Of a stretch of 64,000 bases of DNA, positions 31,804 through 40,485 are shown one piece after another (position 1 is the stretch's first letter; the number at the start of each line of letters is the position of its first letter). Location: positions 4,875-68,874 of the forward strand of contig PLOR01000042.1 in NCBI GenBank assembly GCA_003142185.1. Reading direction: 5' to 3'. Position numbers and translations under genes: made by a program. The notes under the pieces are model-generated. The model saw nothing but the letters and a program-made list of their open reading frames with translations. It did no database searches and was not told where the DNA came from. Source of the stretch: Bryobacterales bacterium. Lineage in GTDB: Bacteria; Acidobacteriota; Terriglobia; Bryobacterales; Bryobacteraceae.

Positions 31804-33559
31804 ATGGGGTCTCGCGATCGCACTGGCTTTGCTTGCCGGCTGCGGCGGAGGCCAGTACAAACGAGTCATCGTCATTGGAGTTGACGGCATGGACCCGGCG
31901 TTCGTCGAGCGGCACTGGGCGGACCTCCCGAACTTGGCGCGGCTGCGGCAGCGCGGCAGTTACTCCCATCTGGAAACAACCGACCCTCCACAGAGTCCGG
32001 TCGCCTGGTCGACATTCATTACCGGGCTCGATCCGGGCGAACATGGCATCTTCGATTTCGTGCATCGCGACCCGGTGACGCTGGAGCCGTATCTCTCGAC
32101 CGATAAGACGCTCGGCCCGCGTTTCACACTGCATCTCGGGCCTTGGGAATTGCCCCTCTCGCGCTCGCGCGTGGTTTCACTGCGCAAGGGGCGCGCTTTC
32201 TGGGAGTATCTGTCGGACCGGAGCGTTCCAGTGACCATCGTGCGTATTCCCGCGAACTATCCGCCATCCGAAGCGGGCCGAGAACTTGCCGGAATGGGAA
32301 CCCCTGACCTGCGAGGCACCGAGGGTACCTTCACTTACTACGCGGACGATCCCGCCGAGACTTCACATGAAGTGTCGGGAGGTCTTATCCGAAAGGTGGA
32401 AGTCAAAGGCGGTCACGTGGAACTACGCGTGGAAGGTCCGCCCAACACTTTGCGCCGGGATCACTCTTACTCGGCGGTCCAACTGCTCGCGGACGTCGAT
32501 CCGGACCGGCCTTATGTCCGGCTGCAGGTTGCCAATCGGATGGCGATCGTGCGGCAGGGAGAATGGTCCGGGTGGCTGCCCGCCAATTTTCCGCTGCTGC
32601 CCCACATCGCCTCGGCCAGAGGCATGTTTCGTGTGTTTGCGAAGCAATTGCATCCGCGGTTCGAACTGTACGTCTCTCCGGTCAACGTCGATCCGGAGGA
32701 GCCAGCGCTGCCAATTTCGACTCCCGGCTCTTACGCGCGCGAGGTGGCCGCCAGGATGGGAAGGTGGTCCACGCTGGGCATTCCGGAAGATACCTCGGCG
32801 CTGCGTCAGGGAGTCTTCGACTTACCCGAGTTCCTGTCGCAGAGCCGTCTCGTCCTCGACGAGGAGCGGCGTCTTCTGGACGATTCGCTGCGGCGATTTA
32901 CGGGTGGCCTGCTGTTTTTCTATTTCTCGTCGGTCGATCAGAATTCCCATGTGCTGTGGGGCAAGCACGATGCGGAGTTACTGGATATATATCGCGCGGT
33001 GGATCGATCCATCGGCGAAGTCATGCGCCGCGAACCCGCAGCCGAACTGATGGTGATGTCGGACCATGGCTTCGCCGCGTTCAACGGCGCGGTCAACCTG
33101 AACACCTGGCTGGTTTCGAGAGGCCTCCGAACCAAAGCGTACGCGCTCGGGCTGAATGGTCTCTACCTTCTGGATAAGCGCGTCGAGCAGGAGGTGCGGC
33201 AGCAACTCCTTGACCTTCGCGACCCCGCCAACGGACACAGGATGATCGCGAGCGTCACTGAAACCAACCCATCGCCGGAGAACCGGAGCATCGCGCCGGA
33301 TCTGATTGTCGGCTACAGCGCCGGCTACCGCGCGTCCTGGCAAACCGCGTTGGGGGAAGCGCCGGAGGGGCTGGTTGTAGACAATGACGATGCGTGGATC
33401 GCGGATCACTGCATCGATCCGTGGGAAGTGCCGGCCGTGCTGTTCACCACGCGGGCGATTCGCGCGAAAGCACCGAGGTTGAAGGATCTGCCCGTCTCGT
33501 TGCTGGAATTATACGGCGTCGCCCGCCCGCCACAGATGACTGGGCAGTCGGTTTTTTGA
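31790..33559 (+). CDS. Lipoprotein type I phosphodiesterase-like AlkP superfamily protein (cluster gene 3)
   Basis: A 589-residue paralogue of cluster gene 2. It starts with a short lipoprotein signal whose lipobox LLAGC gives C18 as the anchor, so it should sit on a membrane. Catalytic blocks match gene 2: VIGVDGMDP (D32), PQSPVAWSTF with S69 as likely nucleophile, HGIFDF, SSVDQNSHVLW, MSDHGFAAF and IADHCIDP. I take the TTG at 31790 as start, overlapping gene 2 by 14 bases, since it opens a good lipoprotein signal (MPRREWGLAIALALLAGC). Loss of the large membrane hairpin suggests the paralogues act at different surfaces. Confidence 0.8.
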   Translation: MPRREWGLAIALALLAGCGGGQYKRVIVIGVDGMDPAFVERHWADLPNLARLRQRGSYSHLETTDPPQSPVAWSTFITGLDPGEHGIFDFVHRDPVTLEPYLSTDKTLGPRFTLHLGPWELPLSRSRVVSLRKGRAFWEYLSDRSVPVTIVRIPANYPPSEAGRELAGMGTPDLRGTEGTFTYYADDPAETSHEVSGGLIRKVEVKGGHVELRVEGPPNTLRRDHSYSAVQLLADVDPDRPYVRLQVANRMAIVRQGEWSGWLPANFPLLPHIASARGMFRVFAKQLHPRFELYVSPVNVDPEEPALPISTPGSYAREVAARMGRWSTLGIPEDTSALRQGVFDLPEFLSQSRLVLDEERRLLDDSLRRFTGGLLFFYFSSVDQNSHVLWGKHDAELLDIYRAVDRSIGEVMRREPAAELMVMSDHGFAAFNGAVNLNTWLVSRGLRTKAYALGLNGLYLLDKRVEQEVRQQLLDLRDPANGHRMIASVTETNPSPENRSIAPDLIVGYSAGYRASWQTALGEAPEGLVVDNDDAWIADHCIDPWEVPAVLFTTRAIRAKAPRLKDLPVSLLELYGVARPPQMTGQSVF

Positions 33560-33574
33560 CACGATAGTGTTCGG

Positions 33575-33596
33575 TAGGGCATGCTTTAGCTTGCCC
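33575..33596. repeat. Short hairpin repeat, GGGCA...TGCCC family (copy 3)
   Basis: This copy reads GGGCATGCTTTAGCTTGCCC, the reference form of the family. It sits in the 50-base gap between cluster gene 3 and the ribbon-helix-helix gene. Confidence 0.65.
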
Positions 33597-33609
33597 AAGA
33601 GTTGTACTT

Positions 33610-33804
33610 ATGCTTTCCAAGACCACGGTCAAGTTGAACAAGACGATCTGCGAACGGGCGCGGCGCGCGGCTAAGGCTGCCGGCTACAGCTCGCTCGAAG
33701 AGTTTATCGAGCATGCGATCGAGAAGGAATTGCCCAATCACGAACAGTCCGCGTCGAAAGAAGAATTGGTCCGCAAGCTGAAAGGGCTCGGCTATCTCAA
33801 ATGA
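33610..33804 (+). CDS. Small ribbon-helix-helix-like protein inside the AlkP cluster
   Basis: A 64-residue protein (KTTVKLNKTICERARRAAK, SSLEEFIEHAIEKEL) with the strand-helix-helix pattern of CopG-type DNA-binding proteins. The C-terminus ends KGLGYLK. Its TGA overlaps the ATG of the following large AlkP gene (ATGA), so the two are translationally coupled. No toxin gene follows, so it is not a simple antitoxin pair. It may regulate the cluster. The LGYL ending is close to LGSLGYTAGG found in the next protein at about 612-621, which could be chance or a shared binding motif. Confidence 0.65.
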   Translation: MLSKTTVKLNKTICERARRAAKAAGYSSLEEFIEHAIEKELPNHEQSASKEELVRKLKGLGYLK

Positions 33805-35996
33805 GAGCACTGGCCACGCTGGCTCCTTTGAGCGCGCTGTGCGGAATCGTTACGGCGTTCGTGTTCCGGCGGTTCGGGTCCAGCCATACGCGGCGAACCG
33901 TGAACCGGATCCTCGCGCACGTGCTGGAGCTGCGCCTGTTTCTCGACGAGCCCCGGCTGATCTGGAATGCGCAACGCGATCTGTTGCGTGAGAACCTGCG
34001 GCTATTCGGACAGATTGCCCTGCCGAGTCTGATCGCCGCGCCGTTGCTTGGTCTCATCATGTGGCAGGCCGATGCGGTTTACGGACGCGCGCCGCTCCGC
34101 GCGGGCGAGGCTGTCGTGGTGACCGCGCACGTCAAAGCCGGCGATCTCGCCCAAGTGCGGATGGAAGCTCCGGCGGACATTGCGATCGAAACTCCGGGCG
34201 TGCGAGTTCCCCGGTTGCGTGAGGTGAGCTGGCGCATCCGCCCGTTACGGCCTTTCAGCGGACGTCTGCGCGTAAACATCGATGCCGAACGGATCGATAT
34301 CCCATGGCCGCGCGCCACGGTGCTGGGCGTCTCCTGGATGGTGTGGTTCTTCGGCATCTCCTCAATCTCCGCTGTACTTGCGCCGCGATATCTGAAGCGC
34401 CACACTGCAATCCTGGCCATCCTCGTGTTTGCGCACACCCTAAGCGCCGCGGAAAAACCGCCCGTGGTTTTGATTTCGATCGACACATTGCGGGCCGATC
34501 ATCTCAGCGCGTACGGTTATACCAAGATTCGAACGCCTAACATCGATTCCTTCGGCGACAAAGGAACCATTTACCTGCGGATCGATTCACAGATCCCGCT
34601 GACTCAGCCATCGCACGCGTCGTTGATGACTTCGACTTACCCGTTTGAAAACCGTGTCGAGGAGAATTCCGAGAGCGTGCCGTCCGGGGCCGTCACGCTG
34701 GCTTCGGTGCTGCACGCGAACGGTTACCGGACCGCGGCGTTCATCGGAAGCATCATGCTCGACCGGCGTTACGGTCTGGACAAGGGGTTTGATCTCTATG
34801 ACAGCCCGTTTGAGATGGCAGCCGGTGAGATGCCGAATCCCTACTCCGCGCGTGTGCGGCGCGATGCCGCGCTGGTGACGCGGGCGGCGCGGCAATGGAT
34901 TGGCGAGAACCGCGGAGAGCCAGTGTTCGTGTTCCTCCACTTATACGATCTGCACACGCCGTATGCGCTGCCGCAGGTGGCCGGACTGACGCCTTCCGTA
35001 GCCGGGTATGACGCGGAGTTGGACCATGTCGACCAGGTGCTCGGGCGGCTGCGCGACGCGCTCCAGCGCGATGGGTTCTGGGACAAGGCACTGGTGATTC
35101 TGCTCGCCGACCACGGCGAGAGTTTAGGCGATCATGGCGAGACCAGCCATGGATATTTCATCTACGAAAGCACCATGCATGTGCCGCTGATCATCCACTG
35201 GCCCGCCAGTGCTTCCCAGTACCCGGCGCGGGTCACCGGGGCGGGCGGACTGATCGACGTGGCTCCGACGATTCTCGACTTTCTGCATATCGCGGCGCCG
35301 CCTTCGTTTGAAGGAGTAAGTCTGCTGTCCGAACATGGCGAGCGGATGATATATGGCGAGAGCGTTTACCCGCAGGAGACTTTCGGCTGGGCCGCTTTGC
35401 GATCTCTGCAATCGGGGACTTATAAGTACATCGATGCGCCCAAAGCGGAGTTGTACGACCTTTCGAAAGATCCGGGCGAGCGAGCGAACATCCTGCCGGC
35501 GCGCTCAGTGGAGGCACGGTCAATGAAAGCGCGGCTCGACGATCTGATGGCCCGGCACGCGGCGCCGCAGCATCAATCGTCGTCCGAACCTTCGGCGCAC
35601 ACGCGAGAGGTGCTTGGTTCGCTGGGGTACACGGCGGGCGGAAAACAAGCGGCGCGCAATCCGGCGGCCGATCCAAAAGACAAGCTGGCGGAACAGGAAG
35701 CTTACGAGCGCGGTCTGACACTGCTCTATACGGGGCGTTACGACCAGGCGATTCTCACCCTGCGGCGGATCGTGAGCGGCGACGCCCGGAACCTGCCGGC
35801 GCTGGGCGCGCTGGGCGAGGCGTATCTGCGCTCGGGCAATGCCGCGCGGGCTCTCGAGTTATGGCAACAGGCGCTGGAACGCGATCCGGCGTACCGGCCG
35901 GCCGCGGAATCGATCGGCGAATACTGGCTGGCGCGCAAGGATTTCGACAAGGCTTGCCGGTTTGTGCCAGCCGCGCCGCAATGCAAGGGGCGGTAA
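33801..35996 (+). CDS. Membrane-anchored sulfatase-fold protein with TPR C-terminus (cluster gene 4)
   Basis: A 731-residue fusion. Residues 1-215 are a membrane module with hydrophobic segments at about 5-22, 72-90 and 172-215, separated by charged stretches (RTVNRILAHVLELRLFLDEP, LRENLRLFGQI). Residues about 220-575 are a sulfatase-fold domain: ISIDTLRADHLSAYGY with metal Asp D228, LTQPSHASLMTS with T268 at the nucleophile position, HLYDLHTPY and ADHGESLGDHGE. T268 replaces the Cys/Ser of sulfatases, as in cluster gene 1. Residues about 645-725 hold two to three TPR units. The catalytic domain should face out of the cytoplasm. Coupled to the ribbon-helix-helix gene by ATGA. Confidence 0.82.
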   Translation: MRALATLAPLSALCGIVTAFVFRRFGSSHTRRTVNRILAHVLELRLFLDEPRLIWNAQRDLLRENLRLFGQIALPSLIAAPLLGLIMWQADAVYGRAPLRAGEAVVVTAHVKAGDLAQVRMEAPADIAIETPGVRVPRLREVSWRIRPLRPFSGRLRVNIDAERIDIPWPRATVLGVSWMVWFFGISSISAVLAPRYLKRHTAILAILVFAHTLSAAEKPPVVLISIDTLRADHLSAYGYTKIRTPNIDSFGDKGTIYLRIDSQIPLTQPSHASLMTSTYPFENRVEENSESVPSGAVTLASVLHANGYRTAAFIGSIMLDRRYGLDKGFDLYDSPFEMAAGEMPNPYSARVRRDAALVTRAARQWIGENRGEPVFVFLHLYDLHTPYALPQVAGLTPSVAGYDAELDHVDQVLGRLRDALQRDGFWDKALVILLADHGESLGDHGETSHGYFIYESTMHVPLIIHWPASASQYPARVTGAGGLIDVAPTILDFLHIAAPPSFEGVSLLSEHGERMIYGESVYPQETFGWAALRSLQSGTYKYIDAPKAELYDLSKDPGERANILPARSVEARSMKARLDDLMARHAAPQHQSSSEPSAHTREVLGSLGYTAGGKQAARNPAADPKDKLAEQEAYERGLTLLYTGRYDQAILTLRRIVSGDARNLPALGALGEAYLRSGNAARALELWQQALERDPAYRPAAESIGEYWLARKDFDKACRFVPAAPQCKGR

Positions 35997-36021
35997 GCAG
36001 CCCGGGTTTGCGACACAAGGA

Positions 36022-36286
36022 ATGGCGAAACTCTCCATTGCTAATGAATTCCCGCGAATCTGAGCATAGGGGTACGCAAGGCTTCTTTCTTTCAGGAGGC
36101 TTTGTATCAGGGCACGGCTTGAGCCGTGCCGAGGGATCGGGAAAAAGGTTTGGGCTTTAGCCCCTGCGGACTCAGGAAAGGCCCAGTGGCTAAAGCCTTT
36201 GTCTGCCGACGTCTTGCGGCACGGCTAAAGCCAGTGCCCTGATACAAAGCCAGCCGCGGAGTTCCCATTTCCATGTCGCACGCCCC
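36022..36286 (+). repeat. Large interspersed repeat (about 260 bp), copy B
   Basis: It begins with the mini-frame MAKLSIANEFPRI and holds the outer arms GTATCAGGGCACGGCTT (about 36103) and its complement (about 36233-36246). The 3' end (CATTTCCATGTCGCACGCC) supplies an ATG at 36273 that is in frame with the following gene but belongs to the repeat. Fills the spacer 35997-36335. Confidence 0.75.
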
Positions 36287-36335
36287 AGTAGCCCTCGATC
36301 GCCTCGTCCCTTATCCTGAAAGTGGAGGCGCCCGA

Positions 36336-36893
36336 TTGAAAACGATTTCGTTGGCGTTGCTGCTGCTGTGCTGGATCGCCTGGTGGTATCCGTTTCTGTT
36401 TCGCGCGCCGCATTTCCAGAAGCGGCCTTCGATCACCGTACCGTGGCCCACGCGCGCCGGGCTGCTGCTCGAAATCAGCGCGTTTGCCGTGTCCTTCGTT
36501 TTCCATCTGCCCGTTTTGCAGCCGGCCGGCGTGGTGCGCACGGTGCTGGGGATAGCGATCGGCATTTCCGCGGTGGTGATGGCGTGGCAGGCGGTGGCGC
36601 ATCTGGGCAAACAATTCCGCTTGCACGCAGGTCTCTATGATGACCACGCACTGGTGCGAACGGGACCGTACGCCATCGTGCGCCATCCGATCTATTCCTC
36701 GCTGCTTGCGATGCTGACGGCGAATTGTCTGCTGCTGACGCGATGGCCATGGGCGCTGCTGGCGGTGGCGATCTTCATCGCCGGCACGGAGATCCGCGTG
36801 CGCTCCGAGGAAAAGCTACTTCGCTCGCGCTTCCCGGAGGAGTTCGCCCGCTACCGCCGCCAGGTGCCGGCCTATCTGCCGTTCGTGCGATAG
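36336..36893 (+). CDS. Isoprenylcysteine carboxyl methyltransferase-like (ICMT/NnrU-type) membrane protein
   Basis: A 185-residue integral membrane protein with about four transmembrane helices and the signature LVRTGPYAIVRHPIYSSLL, followed by FPEEFARYRR. This is the SAM-binding core of the ICMT/phospholipid methyltransferase superfamily. I chose a TTG at 36336, seven bases after GGAGG. An upstream in-frame ATG at 36273 lies inside the repeat and would add 21 unrelated residues. Bacterial members are diverse and the acceptor cannot be predicted. The gene ends seven bases before the M28 peptidase start, so the two are probably cotranscribed. Confidence 0.8.
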   Translation: MKTISLALLLLCWIAWWYPFLFRAPHFQKRPSITVPWPTRAGLLLEISAFAVSFVFHLPVLQPAGVVRTVLGIAIGISAVVMAWQAVAHLGKQFRLHAGLYDDHALVRTGPYAIVRHPIYSSLLAMLTANCLLLTRWPWALLAVAIFIAGTEIRVRSEEKLLRSRFPEEFARYRRQVPAYLPFVR

Positions 36894-36900
36894 TGTCTTT

Positions 36901-38292
36901 ATGAAACGGTGCACTCCCGGGATACTGATGCTTTTGTTGGCGGCGGGCGCGCGCGCGCAAGAGAAGCCGGCGCAGGATCTCACCAGCCAATACCGCGAGA
37001 CCGCCGACAAGCTGATCGACGCCGCACTGGCGGATCGGGAGGGCTATGAACGCCTGGCTTATCTTTGTTACCGGATCGGCAACCGGCTCAGCGGATCGCC
37101 GGCTCTCGATCGCGCCATCGCCTGGAGCGCGGAACAAATGAAGGCCGCCGGACTGAGCAACGTGCGCATCATCCCGGTGAAAGTGCCGCATTGGGTCCGC
37201 GGAGACGAGTCCGCGCGGATGGTGGCGCCGCTCGACAAGCCGCTGCACATGCTGGGTCTCGGAATGAGCGTGGGCACGCCGCCCGAAGGCATCACGGCCG
37301 AGGTGGTGGCGGTTTCCGATTTCAGCGAGCTCGACAAGCTGGGCGCGGACAAAGTGCGGGGCAGGATCGTGCTCTACAACGAGGTGTACCAGGGCTACTG
37401 GCCGACGGTGAACTATCGACGCACCGGAGCGTCGCGCGCCGCGGCGCTGGGCGCGGCGGCAGTGCTGGTGCGTTCCGTGACGCCGCTGGCGATGCAGATT
37501 CCGCATACCGGCGAGATGCGCTATGACGACGCGCAGCCTCGCATTCCCGCCGCCGCGGTTTCACCCGAAGACGCCATGATGATGGCCGCCCTCACCGCCA
37601 GCGGCGTCACCGTGAAAGTCCATTTGCGGATGAGCGCACACCTGGAACCGGACGCCGACAGCGGCGACGTCGTTGGCGAGCTCCCGGGCAAGGAGCATCC
37701 GGAGGAGGTGGTGGTGATCGGGGGCCACATCGATTCCTGGGACGTGGGCCAGGGCGCCCAGGACGATGGCGCTTCCATCATCGCCTGCCTGCAGGCGGTG
37801 GCGCTGATGAAAAAGCTCGGCCTCGAGCCGCGCCGCACCATTCGCGTGGCCTTCTGGGTGAACGAAGAGAACGGCGGGCGTGGCGGCGAAGCGTATCGCG
37901 CCTGGATCGGCGATCGGATCAGGAATCAGGTGGCGGCGATTGAGATGGATGGCGGCGCCGAATCGCCGGTGGGATTCGGGGCTGCCGTGGACAAGGCCTC
38001 GGCCGACTTGTTGCGCCAGATTGGCCGCCTGCTGGAGCGCGTGGGCGCCGGCGATATCAGCGGCGGCGGCGGTGGCGCCGATATCGAGCCGCTGATGCGG
38101 GATGGCGTCCCCGGCCTGGCCGAACGCACGGTCGGCACCCATTACTTCGACTGGCACCACACCGAAGCCGACACCTTCGACAAAGTCAATCCGGATGATT
38201 TCCGCAAGAACATGGCCGCCCTGGCGGTGATGAGCTACGTGCTGGCCGACATGCCGGGCCGCCTGACGGCGAGCGGCGCGACCGGGCAGTAG
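36901..38292 (+). CDS. Exported M28-family metallopeptidase (carboxypeptidase Q-like)
   Basis: A 463-residue exported peptidase with a short signal peptide (residues 1-19). A PA-like insert sits at about 130-255. The M28 catalytic core has two-zinc ligands in GGHIDSWD, AQDDGAS, WVNEENGG (with the catalytic Glu), IEMDGG and DWHHTEADT. Family members are aminopeptidases or dipeptidases, including the human plasma glutamate carboxypeptidase branch. The gene follows the methyltransferase-like gene by seven bases. It ends 96 bases before a convergent TPR gene across a dispersed inverted repeat. It likely trims peptides in the periplasm. Confidence 0.9.
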   Translation: MKRCTPGILMLLLAAGARAQEKPAQDLTSQYRETADKLIDAALADREGYERLAYLCYRIGNRLSGSPALDRAIAWSAEQMKAAGLSNVRIIPVKVPHWVRGDESARMVAPLDKPLHMLGLGMSVGTPPEGITAEVVAVSDFSELDKLGADKVRGRIVLYNEVYQGYWPTVNYRRTGASRAAALGAAAVLVRSVTPLAMQIPHTGEMRYDDAQPRIPAAAVSPEDAMMMAALTASGVTVKVHLRMSAHLEPDADSGDVVGELPGKEHPEEVVVIGGHIDSWDVGQGAQDDGASIIACLQAVALMKKLGLEPRRTIRVAFWVNEENGGRGGEAYRAWIGDRIRNQVAAIEMDGGAESPVGFGAAVDKASADLLRQIGRLLERVGAGDISGGGGGADIEPLMRDGVPGLAERTVGTHYFDWHHTEADTFDKVNPDDFRKNMAALAVMSYVLADMPGRLTASGATGQ

Positions 38293-38367
38293 GACGGACC
38301 ATCGCCTTTGGTGGTCTGTCATCCTCGCTAAAGCGACAGACGACAAAAAACGATCGGCTGTCCTACC
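38289..38367. repeat. GGACGGACCATCGCC-type imperfect inverted repeat (copy 2)
   Basis: The unit matches the copy at 15637-15723, starting GTAGGACGGACCATCGCC and ending CGATCGGCTGTCCTACC. It lies between two convergent genes and could work as a terminator. Confidence 0.6.
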
Positions 38368-38391
38368 TCCGCACGAGTGCGTGCGCCACGT

Positions 38392-40344
38392 TTACTTGGC
38401 GTGTGTTTCGGCGGCCAGCTTGGCCTGGGCTTCGTCCAGCTTGCGGTTGACGCTGGCCATTTCTTCCGGGTCGGCTTCCTGCTGAGCGGCCTTCTGGAAT
38501 TCTCGCAGCGAGTCCTGCCATTGCGCGATGGCCTCCTTGGTCTTGCCCAGTTTCAGGTACACATCGCCCAGGTGGTCGCGCACCGTCGGGTCCGGCATAC
38601 GCTCCAGGGCGCGCTCCAGCAACCCGCGAGCGTCGTCCAGTTTGCCCTGACGAAAATAAACCCAGCCAAGGCTGTCCAGGTAAGCGCCGTTGTCGGGTTC
38701 CAGATCCACCGCCCGCTTGATCAGATCGTAGGCTTCCTCCAGCCGCACGTTCCGGTCGGCGAGCATGTAACCGAGATAATTCAACGCGCCCGCATTCTTG
38801 GGGTTCAGCTCCAGCACCTTGCGGAAAGCGGCCTCGCTTTGATCGAATTGCTTCTGCCGTTCCAGGCCGGCCCCGCGCATGAAGTATGCCTGCTCTTTTT
38901 CTCTACCGGTAGAGGCAAACTGGTCGGCGCGGTCGAGCGCCTTCATCATTTCATTCCAGTGTTTGCTTTGCTCATAAACCTCGGCCAGAGCCAACTGCAG
39001 TTCGCAACTGGCGCCGCGGTTGTCGGCGAACTTCTTGGTGCCGGCCTGGGCTTCGCGCTCCGCCGCGGCCAAGTCGCCGGCAGCGAGGTCGGTATCCACA
39101 ATCTGCGCCGCGGCCTCCACCTGCCCATCGTCGTCGGTCTCGATGGTGGCGTATTGGCGGAAGGCATCGATAGCGGCCGGGTACTGCTTGGCGTCGCGAT
39201 ACAGGATGGCTAAATGTCTAACCAGGCGGGCGCGGACCCTGGCGTCGTCGGCGTTGTAATTGCGGTGCGGTAAAGCATCCAAGAGGGATTTCATGGCCGC
39301 GATAGCCTCGCCGGTCTTACCTTCCGCGTCCAGCAGGAAAACGTGTTCCTCGCGCACGCCGACGCTGTCGGCGTCCAGCAGTTGGGCCGCGGCGAGCGCC
39401 TTCTCGGCGGCCGGATAGTCGTGTTTCACGCGATACAGGAGCGCCACCCGCAGCCGGTAAAGAGGTTCGCGCGGGTTGTCGGTAGCGAGCTGCTTGTAAA
39501 TCTTCAGCGAATCGTCGAACTGGCCGCCCTCGAGCAGGTCCTCCGCCAACCCCTTCTGGAGGCCTTCATCGTCCGGGTCCAGCGCAACCGCCCGCTGGAG
39601 CGCCTCGGCGGCCGACTTGAAGTCCTTCATGCTCTCGTACTGCTGGGCGAGGACGCCGAGCGTGCGCTCGTTCGGGCTCTTGTCGGTAAGCGTTTTCAGC
39701 TTTTCCAGGGCCTTGGCGGAGTCGCCCGTGTCGGCATAGACCGCAGCCAGACCCATCAACGCATCCTCATTGTCCGGTTCTGCCTGGAGGGCGCTGTTGA
39801 ACGCCTTCTCCGCCGCCACCGAATCGCTGGAGGCGCGGTAGAGGCGCCCCAGGTACGACCAGCTTTCGGCGTCCTTGGGGGCCTGCTCGGTGACTTTCCG
39901 ATATTGATCGATCGCCTTGTGCAGATAGTTCTCGTCCATCTTGGCGTTGGGCGTGTCGCCGGTCGCCAGGTGAACGTAGATCTGCGCCAGCGTGCGCCGC
40001 GCGTCCAGGTTGGCGGGGTCCAGCTTGAGAAGGCCCTCGGCCTGATCCACCGCGTCGGCCAAGCGGTTGGTCTTGATGTAGAGATCGGTCAGTTCTTCCA
40101 GAATCAACCCGGCCGTGGGGTCGAGCTTGATGGCTTCCTGGTAGTAGTGGATTGCCTTGGTGACATCTTCCCGGCTGCCCTCCGCCGCCGCCAGTTCGGC
40201 ATATAGCCGGCCCATGGCAAAATTGTAGTAGGCCCCGGCTTTGTCATCGGAAGCCGGGGTGGGCGGCGCGGCCGGCGCGCTCTGAGCGAAACTGGCGCAA
40301 GCCAGCGAACCGGCCAGGAAGAGCACATTCACTGAGCGAATCAT
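38392..40344 (-). CDS. Exported TPR-repeat protein
   Basis: A 650-residue protein with a signal peptide (MIRSVNVLFLAGSLACASFA) and an almost continuous array of TPR units from about 38 to 625. Examples are AIHYYQEAIKLDPTAGLILE, SWSYLGRLYRASSDSVAAEK, ALNYLGYMLADRNVRLEEAY and YLDSLGWVYFRQGKLDDARG. The C-terminal 30 residues are a charged helix. Such large exported TPR proteins act as scaffolds in envelope assembly or secretion. It is monocistronic. No enzymatic domain was seen. Confidence 0.82.
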   Translation of the reverse strand: MIRSVNVLFLAGSLACASFAQSAPAAPPTPASDDKAGAYYNFAMGRLYAELAAAEGSREDVTKAIHYYQEAIKLDPTAGLILEELTDLYIKTNRLADAVDQAEGLLKLDPANLDARRTLAQIYVHLATGDTPNAKMDENYLHKAIDQYRKVTEQAPKDAESWSYLGRLYRASSDSVAAEKAFNSALQAEPDNEDALMGLAAVYADTGDSAKALEKLKTLTDKSPNERTLGVLAQQYESMKDFKSAAEALQRAVALDPDDEGLQKGLAEDLLEGGQFDDSLKIYKQLATDNPREPLYRLRVALLYRVKHDYPAAEKALAAAQLLDADSVGVREEHVFLLDAEGKTGEAIAAMKSLLDALPHRNYNADDARVRARLVRHLAILYRDAKQYPAAIDAFRQYATIETDDDGQVEAAAQIVDTDLAAGDLAAAEREAQAGTKKFADNRGASCELQLALAEVYEQSKHWNEMMKALDRADQFASTGREKEQAYFMRGAGLERQKQFDQSEAAFRKVLELNPKNAGALNYLGYMLADRNVRLEEAYDLIKRAVDLEPDNGAYLDSLGWVYFRQGKLDDARGLLERALERMPDPTVRDHLGDVYLKLGKTKEAIAQWQDSLREFQKAAQQEADPEEMASVNRKLDEAQAKLAAETHAK

Positions 40345-40485
40345 GAGGTCCTTACTTGATTCCGGCCATTGGCATCCCCAGGGCCGAAGATCACCTTTTT
40401 ATTGTATAACGGGGTTGCGACGCAATGCCCGCACTCGCCGGCGGGTAGCGCGGGCACTCGATTCCATGCGTGAGTCCGGTTCGAA

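Noticed and set aside
36273-36335. N-terminal extension of the ICMT-like protein
   Set aside because: The ATG at 36273 lies at the end of repeat copy B; a TTG at 36336 has GGAGG seven bases upstream.
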